Position numbers and translations under genes: made by a program
Assembly (NCBI RefSeq): GCF_036865545.1
Contig: NZ_CP142208.1
Location: 2,666,001-2,730,000 of the forward strand
Direction: 5' to 3'
DNA: 64,000 bases
Source: Erwinia sp. E_sp_B01_1
GTDB taxonomy: Bacteria > Pseudomonadota > Gammaproteobacteria > Enterobacterales > Enterobacteriaceae
The notes under the pieces: generated by a model
The model's database searches: none
What the model saw: only the letters and a program-made list of their open reading frames with translations
What the model was told of the DNA's origin: nothing
Shown: positions 58,638 through 64,000 of the stretch, one piece after another
Position numbering within the stretch: the first letter of the stretch is position 1
Layout: every line of letters begins with the position of its first letter

Positions 58638-58711
58638 CACTCATAATGCCTGGCAGCAAAAAACCTTTCCTGTGTTATTCACTGCCTTTCTTACTGCCTG
58701 AATCTTGCTGA

Positions 58712-59683
58712 TTATTTTTTAGGGTAAATATCTTTGCGCTTGTAAGGCTCAATATCGCCCTCTTTCCGCGTCTTCAGAAGCTTCAGAATCCAGGTATACT
58801 GCTCCGGATTGGGGCGGACCAGTTCCTCCACCTCTTCGTTCATCCGGCGTGCCAGGGTAGAGTCGTCTGCCTCCAGCAAATCGTCCATGGGTTCACGCAG
58901 GTGAATATCCAGACGGTGCGTTTTACTGTTGTAAACCGGAAACAGCGGAACTACACGAGCGCGGCATACTTTCATCAGACGGCCAACAGCGGGCAGCGTG
59001 GCTTTATAGGTGCCAAAAAAATCTACAAATTCACTGTGTTCTGCACCGTGATCCTGATCCGGCAGATAATAGCCCCAGTAGCCCTGACGCACCGAACTGA
59101 TAAAGGGCTTAATGCCGTCATCGCGGGCATGCATACGGCCACCAAAACGCCGACGAAGCGCATTCCAGACATAATCCATCAGCGGGTCGCTCTGATGGTT
59201 AAACATCGCGGCCATCTTCTGCCCTTCAAAGGCCAGCACCATCGCCGGGATATCCACAGCCCATCCATGCGGGACCAGGAGTATCACGTTCTGACCTTCA
59301 GCCCGAATGGCTTCGATTATCTCTCTGTTATGCCAGGTAATACGCTGACGGGTATGCTCCGGGCGCATCGCCAGCTCGGCCATCATCACCATTGACTGAG
59401 GTGCCGTAGCAAACATCTCATCAATGATTTTTTCCCGTTCGGCTTCCGACACTTCAGGCAGGCAGTAAAACAGATTTATTTGCGCGCGCCTTCTGGCACT
59501 TTTGGCATACTTGCCGACAAAACTCCCCAGCGAACCCAGCAGCGGATCGCGCAGGCGTGCAGGGACCCACGCCATTGCTGCGCAGGCTCCAATAGCCAGC
59601 CAGTTTCCCCAGAAACGCGGCAGCAGAAAGGATTTTTGAAAAGTAGGGATGAACTCATTGTTGCTTTTTTTGCTGTTTTCCAT
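58712..59683 (-). CDS. lpxM: Lipid A myristoyltransferase LpxM (MsbB)
   Basis: A 323-residue inner-membrane late acyltransferase adding the secondary myristate to lipid A. The HX4D catalytic motif is in LLVPHGWAVDIPAM (near residue 136); the RQGYWGYYLPDQDHG block is typical of LpxL/LpxM. GAGG precedes the ATG. In E. coli it follows pykA directly; here the dfo cluster intervenes. Confidence 0.96.
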   Translation of the reverse strand: MENSKKSNNEFIPTFQKSFLLPRFWGNWLAIGACAAMAWVPARLRDPLLGSLGSFVGKYAKSARRRAQINLFYCLPEVSEAEREKIIDEMFATAPQSMVMMAELAMRPEHTRQRITWHNREIIEAIRAEGQNVILLVPHGWAVDIPAMVLAFEGQKMAAMFNHQSDPLMDYVWNALRRRFGGRMHARDDGIKPFISSVRQGYWGYYLPDQDHGAEHSEFVDFFGTYKATLPAVGRLMKVCRARVVPLFPVYNSKTHRLDIHLREPMDDLLEADDSTLARRMNEEVEELVRPNPEQYTWILKLLKTRKEGDIEPYKRKDIYPKK

Positions 59684-59764
59684 GCACTCGCCTCAGACAA
59701 TAACCGGCTTATGATAGTGCTGACGGGCGATTTTGCAATGGCGATTCAATCCATTAACAAAATG

Positions 59765-59794
59765 AAAAAGCCGGCGGGAGACCCCGTCGGCTTT
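59765..59794 (-). terminator. Intrinsic terminator of mepM/znuA
   Basis: On the minus strand AAAGCCGACGGG / CCCGCCGGCTTT (one G-T pair) is followed by five T, 22 bp after the mepM stop and before lpxM. Confidence 0.85.
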
Positions 59795-59815
59795 CTGATG
59801 CACGCCATTAACCTC

Positions 59816-61144
59816 TTATTTGAAGCGTAGCTGCGGCATCACTTCACGTACCTGAGCCAGATAAGCACTGCGATCTTTCCCGGTCAGGCCTTCCATCCGG
59901 GGCAGTTTCGCCGTCAGTGGGTTAACAGCCTGATTGTTGATCCAGATTTCAAAGTGCAGGTGAGGCCCGGTGGAACGTCCGGTACTGCCAGACAGACCAA
60001 TACGCTCGCCACGCTTCACTTTTTCGCCGGGTTTCACCAGCAATTTTTTCATGTGCATATAGCGCGTCATGTACTGACGGCCATGACGGATAGCCACGTA
60101 GTTGCCCGCGCCGCCGCTGCGTTTAGAGACGATAACCTCACCGTCACCCACAGCCAGCACGGGGGTGCCAACCGGGATAGCAAAATCCACCCCTTTGTGC
60201 GGTGCAATACGCCCGGTAACCGGGTTCAGACGGCGAGGATTGAAGTTCGAGGAGACACGATACTGTTTAACCGTAGGGAAACGCATAAAGCCCTGAGCAA
60301 GCCCTGCACCGGTGCGGTCATAGAACTTGCCGTCTTCTGCGCGAATAGCGTAGTAATTTTTTCCGCCCGATTGCAGGCGAACGCCGGAAAGCTGGCTCTG
60401 CTCGCTTTTGCCGTCGAGCATCTCACGGGACATCAGCACCGAGAATTTATCGCCGTTGCGCAGCTTACGGAAATCCATTTGCCACTGCAGTGCCTTGATC
60501 ACCGCACTGATTTCACCGCTGTTCAGCCCTGCCTGTTTGGCGCTGTTAACAAAACTGCCGTTAACGGTGCCGGAGAGAACGGTATCTTTCCACTCCCCTT
60601 TCTGCACTTCTGAAGAGGATTTAAAGGTATCTCCGGACCTGTCATAAGTACGGGTTTCACGGCGCGAGGCTTCCCAGCTCAGACGTTGCAGCTGCCCGTC
60701 ATCGGTCAGCGTCCAGCTCAGCTGTTGGCCCACCCGCAGATTACGCAAATCCTTGTCGACCCTGGCCAGCTGGTTGATATCTCCCATATCAATGCCATAC
60801 TGATTCAGAACGCTACTTAATGTATCGCCCGATGAGACAACGTAGTCATGGGTGCCGGTTTCATTCGGGACATCCTCATCTATCTCATCTTTTGGCACAT
60901 CATCTTCAGGCGCAGGCGTATCCTGGTCGATAGGCTCACTGGCTTCAGGCAGCAGCGTTCGCAGCTGATTTTTGTCCAGCTCGATGCTTTTGACAATGGG
61001 ATTGGTTTCACCGCTGGGATGGTAAACAAAAGGCCGCCATACGGAGACGGCCAGCGTTACGACGGTGAGCGAACCCAGCATGATGCGGTGGGTTCGTGGC
61101 AATGTGTTAAACGCCATGCTGACAGCGCGGGCAATATGCTGCAC
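59816..61144 (-). CDS. mepM: Murein DD-endopeptidase MepM
   Basis: A 442-residue peptidoglycan hydrolase that cuts D-Ala-mDAP crosslinks to allow wall growth. Order: N-terminal membrane anchor (about 20-38), an acidic linker, an OapA/LysM-like domain (YVVSSGDTLSSVLNQYG) and an M23 peptidase domain with zinc ligands in HKGVDFAIP and TGPHLHFEIW. The start is GTG at 61144, nine bases after AGAGGA, aligned with E. coli. It lies 12 bp downstream of znuA and is likely co-transcribed. Confidence 0.96.
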   Translation of the reverse strand: MQHIARAVSMAFNTLPRTHRIMLGSLTVVTLAVSVWRPFVYHPSGETNPIVKSIELDKNQLRTLLPEASEPIDQDTPAPEDDVPKDEIDEDVPNETGTHDYVVSSGDTLSSVLNQYGIDMGDINQLARVDKDLRNLRVGQQLSWTLTDDGQLQRLSWEASRRETRTYDRSGDTFKSSSEVQKGEWKDTVLSGTVNGSFVNSAKQAGLNSGEISAVIKALQWQMDFRKLRNGDKFSVLMSREMLDGKSEQSQLSGVRLQSGGKNYYAIRAEDGKFYDRTGAGLAQGFMRFPTVKQYRVSSNFNPRRLNPVTGRIAPHKGVDFAIPVGTPVLAVGDGEVIVSKRSGGAGNYVAIRHGRQYMTRYMHMKKLLVKPGEKVKRGERIGLSGSTGRSTGPHLHFEIWINNQAVNPLTAKLPRMEGLTGKDRSAYLAQVREVMPQLRFK

Positions 61145-61156
61145 TTAGTTGTTCCT

Positions 61157-62104
61157 CTAGGCTCCTTTCAGGCAGCTCGCATACTGGCTGGACAGTTGTG
61201 AGAGGAATTTCACATAACTGTCCTTGCCCAGGGAGATGTCAATTCCCAGCGGATCCAGCGTTCCAGAACGCACTTTGGTTCCTCTGGCAACAGCATCAAT
61301 TACGGCTGGCCTGAATTGTGGCTCAGCAAAGACGCATACGGCCTTGTGCTCAACCAGCTCTGTTCGAATTTGATGTAATCGTTGTGCGCCCGGCTGGATC
61401 TCTGGGTTAACGGTAAAATGACCAAGTGGCGTCAAACCGAACTGTTTTTCAAAGTAGCTGTAAGCATCGTGAAAAACGAAATACCCCTTCCCCTTCACCG
61501 GCGCAAGCTGAGAACTGATTTGCGTATTGGCGGTCGCCAATTCTGCTTCAAAATGCTGCAGGTTCGCGTCTAGTTTGTCTCTGCTTTGCGGCATAAGTTC
61601 CAATAATTTTGCATGGATTGCAACCGCGGATTGCCTTGCTATCTCTGGGGACATCCACAGGTGCATATTATATTCACCGTGATGGTGAGAATGTTGATGT
61701 TCATCATGTGCTTCGCTGGTCTCATCATGTTGATGCTCATCCTCTTCGGCACCCCGAATTAACAGGGGTTTCACCGTGGGTAAATCAGATAATTCCACAG
61801 ATTTTTGTGCCGGTAATTGCGCGACTGCTTTCGGCATAAAAGCTTCCATTTCCGGCCCCACCCACACCACAAGATCCGCGCCCTGCAAGCGTTTGATATC
61901 CGACGGACGCAGAGCATAATCATGTTCGGATGCGCCATCTGGCAGCAGAACCTTGACCGGCGTAACGCCATCGGCAATTGCTGCAGCGATGAAGCCCAAC
62001 GGCTTAACGGAAGCCACAACGTCGGCATGGGCAGAAGCAGTAAGCGAACCGGCTAATGCCAGAGAAGAAACCAGCGTCGTCAGGGTCTTTTTATTGTGTA
62101 ACAT
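61157..62104 (-). CDS. znuA: Zinc ABC transporter periplasmic protein ZnuA
   Basis: A 315-residue cluster A-I binding protein with a signal peptide (about 1-27). Metal ligands are expected at the His of [12 protein letters not shown], the His of NMHLWMSPE and the His of [10 protein letters not shown]; a His/Asp/Glu-rich loop ([20 protein letters not shown], about 120-145) lies between them. It is divergent from znuCB across a Zur box. Confidence 0.96.
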   Translation of the reverse strand: MLHNKKTLTTLVSSLALAGSLTASAHADVVASVKPLGFIAAAIADGVTPVKVLLPDGASEHDYALRPSDIKRLQGADLVVWVGPEMEAFMPKAVAQLPAQKSVELSDLPTVKPLLIRGAEEDEHQHDETSEAHDEHQHSHHHGEYNMHLWMSPEIARQSAVAIHAKLLELMPQSRDKLDANLQHFEAELATANTQISSQLAPVKGKGYFVFHDAYSYFEKQFGLTPLGHFTVNPEIQPGAQRLHQIRTELVEHKAVCVFAEPQFRPAVIDAVARGTKVRSGTLDPLGIDISLGKDSYVKFLSQLSSQYASCLKGA

Positions 62105-62133
62105 AATTTTTCAATCCATCGTGATAAGTCGAA

Positions 62134-62155
62134 GAAATGTGATATTATAACATTC
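62134..62155. promoter_or_regulatory. Zur box between znuA and znuC
   Basis: AATGTGATATTATAACATT (62136-62154) is an imperfect palindrome matching the enterobacterial Zur operator (GAAATGTTATANTATAACATTTC) closely. It lies in the 71-bp divergent promoter region, so one site can repress both directions when zinc is plentiful. Confidence 0.85.
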
Positions 62156-62181
62156 TATTAATTCTGCAAGCCGTAATGTTT

Positions 62182-62934
62182 ATGTCCTCATTGATTAAGC
62201 TTGAAAAAATTTCTGTCAGCTTTGGTCAGCGCCGGGTGCTTTCGGACGTCTCGCTAACGCTGCAACCCGGCAAAATCCTGACCCTGCTCGGCCCGAATGG
62301 CGCGGGCAAATCCACGCTTGTGCGCGTGGTGCTGGGGTTGATTCAGCCGGATAAAGGAACCATGGAGCGCCCGGCCCAGCTGCGCATTGGCTACGTTCCG
62401 CAAAAAATTCACCTGGACGCGACCCTTCCGTTAACCGTTGAACGTTTTATGCTGCTGCGTGGCGGTGTCAAACGCGCTGATATTCAGCCAGCGCTCAAAC
62501 GAGTGCAGGCCGCGCAGCTGCTTCATTATCCTTTGCAGAAATTGTCCGGCGGGGAGATGCAGCGCGTGTTACTGGCTCGCGCTCTTTTGAATCAGCCCCA
62601 GCTTCTGGTACTTGATGAGCCGACCCAGGGTGTGGATGTGAATGGGCAAGTCGCGCTGTACGATTTGATAGATCAGCTGCGCCAGGAGTTGAATTGCGGC
62701 GTATTGATGGTTTCCCACGATCTGCATCTGGTGATGGCCAAAACGGATGAAGTTCTCTGTCTGAATCAGCATATCTGCTGTTCAGGAACGCCAGAAGTGG
62801 TTTCCAAACATCCGGAATTTATTTCGATGTTCGGTAGCCGCGGCGCTGAGCAGCTGGCAATTTACCGTCATCACCACAATCATCGTCACGATTTACAGGG
62901 ACGCATTGTATTACGCAGAGGGCAAGGCCAGTGA
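62182..62934 (+). CDS. znuC: Zinc ABC transporter ATPase ZnuC
   Basis: A 250-residue ABC ATPase. Walker [10 protein letters not shown], signature LSGGEMQR and Walker [11 protein letters not shown] are intact, and the C-terminus is His-rich ([10 protein letters not shown]) as in E. coli. ATG 62182 (MSSLIKL) fits E. coli; an in-frame ATG at 62176 is also possible. Its stop overlaps the znuB GTG by 4 bp. Confidence 0.96.
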   Translation: MSSLIKLEKISVSFGQRRVLSDVSLTLQPGKILTLLGPNGAGKSTLVRVVLGLIQPDKGTMERPAQLRIGYVPQKIHLDATLPLTVERFMLLRGGVKRADIQPALKRVQAAQLLHYPLQKLSGGEMQRVLLARALLNQPQLLVLDEPTQGVDVNGQVALYDLIDQLRQELNCGVLMVSHDLHLVMAKTDEVLCLNQHICCSGTPEVVSKHPEFISMFGSRGAEQLAIYRHHHNHRHDLQGRIVLRRGQGQ

Positions 62935-63716
62935 TTGAATTGCTTTTACCCGGCTGGTTTGCCGGATTCCTTCTGGCGCTGGCAGCAGGCCCGCTCGGCT
63001 CTTTTGTTGTCTGGCGTCGGATGTCCTATTTCGGCGATACCCTGGCCCATGCTTCTCTGCTTGGGGTCGCCTTTGGTTTGCTGCTGAACGTCAGCCCTTT
63101 TTACGCGGTGATTGCCGTGACGCTGCTACTTTCGTTGTTGCTGGTATGGCTGGAACGCAGGCCACATCTGGCGATTGATACGCTGCTGGGCATTCTGGCA
63201 CACAGCGCGCTGTCGCTGGGTCTGGTGGTGGTCAGTCTGATGTCGAATGTGCGCGTGGATTTGATGGCGTACCTGTTTGGCGATTTGCTTTCTGTAACCC
63301 CAACCGATCTTTACACCATTGCAGCGGGCGTTTTCATTGTGCTTGCCGTGCTGGCGCTGAACTGGCGTTCACTGCTGTCGATGACTATCAGCCCCGAACT
63401 GGCGCAGGTTGATGGGGTTAATCTTCAGCGTACCAAGCTGGTGTTGATGCTGGTGACGGCGCTGACGATCGGTGTGGCGATGAAGTTTGTTGGTGCTTTG
63501 ATTATCACTTCCCTGCTGATCATTCCTGCGGCCACGGCGCGGCGGTTTGCCCGTTCGCCAGAGCAGATGGCGGGAATTGCGGTGCTGGTGGGGATTCTGG
63601 CCGTCACGGCTGGCTTAAGTTTTTCCGCCTGGTACGACACGCCGGCAGGCCCATCGGTAGTGTTGGGAGCATCGGTAATGTTTATGCTGAGTATGATGAA
63701 GCGCCCTGCGGTATAG
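62931..63716 (+). CDS. znuB: Zinc ABC transporter permease ZnuB
   Basis: A 261-residue permease with about eight hydrophobic helices and the family motif [15 protein letters not shown]. The start is GTG (62931) in a GTGA overlap with the znuC stop, implying coupled translation. ruvB follows on the opposite strand, as in E. coli synteny. Confidence 0.96.
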   Translation: MIELLLPGWFAGFLLALAAGPLGSFVVWRRMSYFGDTLAHASLLGVAFGLLLNVSPFYAVIAVTLLLSLLLVWLERRPHLAIDTLLGILAHSALSLGLVVVSLMSNVRVDLMAYLFGDLLSVTPTDLYTIAAGVFIVLAVLALNWRSLLSMTISPELAQVDGVNLQRTKLVLMLVTALTIGVAMKFVGALIITSLLIIPAATARRFARSPEQMAGIAVLVGILAVTAGLSFSAWYDTPAGPSVVLGASVMFMLSMMKRPAV

Positions 63717-63831
63717 GTTTTTAAGGGCGAGGCGAGCAAAGGGCGAAATTGCTGGGGGATCTAAGGGCGGACTGCTGTGGCACCGCTGGCTGTTCATAAA
63801 GACGCAAACAGCATCGTCCCTGATAGCTCGG

Positions 63832-63853
63832 CTCGCCACGTCCATGTGGCGAG
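63832..63853. repeat. 8-bp inverted repeat between znuB and ruvB
   Basis: CTCGCCAC / GTGGCGAG around 6 nt lies in the 216-bp gap between convergent znuB and ruvB. It could terminate either transcript, but no T-run follows. Nothing else is recognised in the gap. Confidence 0.4.
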
Positions 63854-63932
63854 ACGCTTTATTCACAGCCTTTGTTCCCCTCCCCTCAACTGTAGTGTTG
63901 TCGGTGGGAGGTTTCAGTGACTACTCTCTTCT

Positions 63933-64000
63933 TTATTCTTCGCGTGAAATCCCAAAGTGCTTATAGGCGTGATTTGTTGCCATACGACCACGCGGCGTAC
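63933..64000 (-). CDS. ruvB: RuvB, Holliday junction helicase (C-terminal end only)
   Basis: The last 22 codons of a minus-strand gene enter the window and read TPRGRMATNHAYKHFGISRE plus E and a TAA at 63935-63933. This is the C-terminal winged-helix end of RuvB (E. coli: TPRGRMATTRAWNHFGI...). RuvB is the AAA+ motor of RuvABC branch migration. The position after znuB is as in E. coli. Confidence 0.93.
   Translation of the reverse strand, partial: TPRGRMATNHAYKHFGISREE

Noticed and set aside
61670..61750. His/Asp/Glu-rich repeat in znuA as an unusual insertion
   Set aside because: Such a His-rich loop is the normal feature of enterobacterial ZnuA.
1..64000. CRISPR arrays, tRNA/rRNA genes, insertion sequences, prophage genes
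   Set aside because: No regularly spaced direct repeats, tRNA-like cloverleaf sequence, transposase or phage protein was recognised on reading both strands.

Overview
The window is chromosomal DNA of an enterobacterium, most likely Erwiniaceae (Erwinia or Pantoea type). Gene order follows the Escherichia coli minDE to ruvB segment almost gene for gene: minDE, rnd, fadD, yeaY, tsaB, yoaA, yoaB/H, pabB, nudL, sdaA, pdeD, yoaE, manXYZ, yobD, rlmA, cspC, yebO, yobH, kdgR, yebQ, htpX, prc, proQ, msrC, letAB, rsmF, pphA, sdsR, yebY, copDC, holE, yobB, exoX, ptrB, yebE, yebG, purT, eda, zwf, hexR, pykA, lpxM, mepM, znuACB, ruvB. The Erwiniaceae assignment rests on a desferrioxamine-type siderophore operon (dfoJACS) and on the missing edd gene. 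I cannot separate Erwinia from Pantoea by reading alone. I saw no tRNA, rRNA, insertion sequence, phage gene or CRISPR array.

Layout. 1-9.6 kb: cell division (end of minD, minE), RNase D, fatty-acid activation, tRNA t6A modification (tsaB), a DNA-repair helicase and folate synthesis. 9.6-20.5 kb: CoA pyrophosphatase, serine deaminase, a c-di-GMP phosphodiesterase, a TerC/CBS membrane protein, the mannose PTS, and the small-protein/cold-shock region (yobD, rlmA, cspC, a shortened yobF). 20.5-43.4 kb: a RomA-like metallo-hydrolase, yebO, yobH, the pectin regulator kdgR, an exporter, envelope proteases (htpX, prc), the RNA chaperone proQ, lipid transport (letAB), the sRNA gene sdsR, copper-type copC/copD, DNA polymerase III theta and exonuclease X. 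43.4-51.6 kb: a TIM-barrel enzyme where E. coli has yebF, the SOS gene yebG facing purT across a LexA/PurR region, then central carbon metabolism (eda, zwf, hexR, pykA). 51.6-58.7 kb: dfoJACS inserted between pykA and lpxM. 58.7-64 kb: lipid A acylation, peptidoglycan hydrolysis, zinc uptake and the last codons of ruvB.

Regulation is unusually readable. The dfo operon has a near-consensus sigma70 promoter with a Fur box in its spacer, a perfect CRP palindrome upstream and a structured leader of about 215 nt. znuA/znuCB share a Zur box. yebG has a consensus LexA box and purT a 15-of-16 PurR box. HexR-like sites precede zwf and hexR, and KdgR-like sites precede kdgR and eda.

Main points for a second look. 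hexR is split by a one-base shortfall in an A7 tract that is also an in-phase A_AAA_AAA -1 slippery heptamer, and edd is gone from the same neighbourhood. yobF stops after 24 codons although the sequence after the stop still resembles the E. coli C-terminus. mgrB appears to be missing. dfoC has a plausible internal start for its synthetase half. Several leaders carry strong inverted repeats. I found no convincing wholly new multi-gene system.
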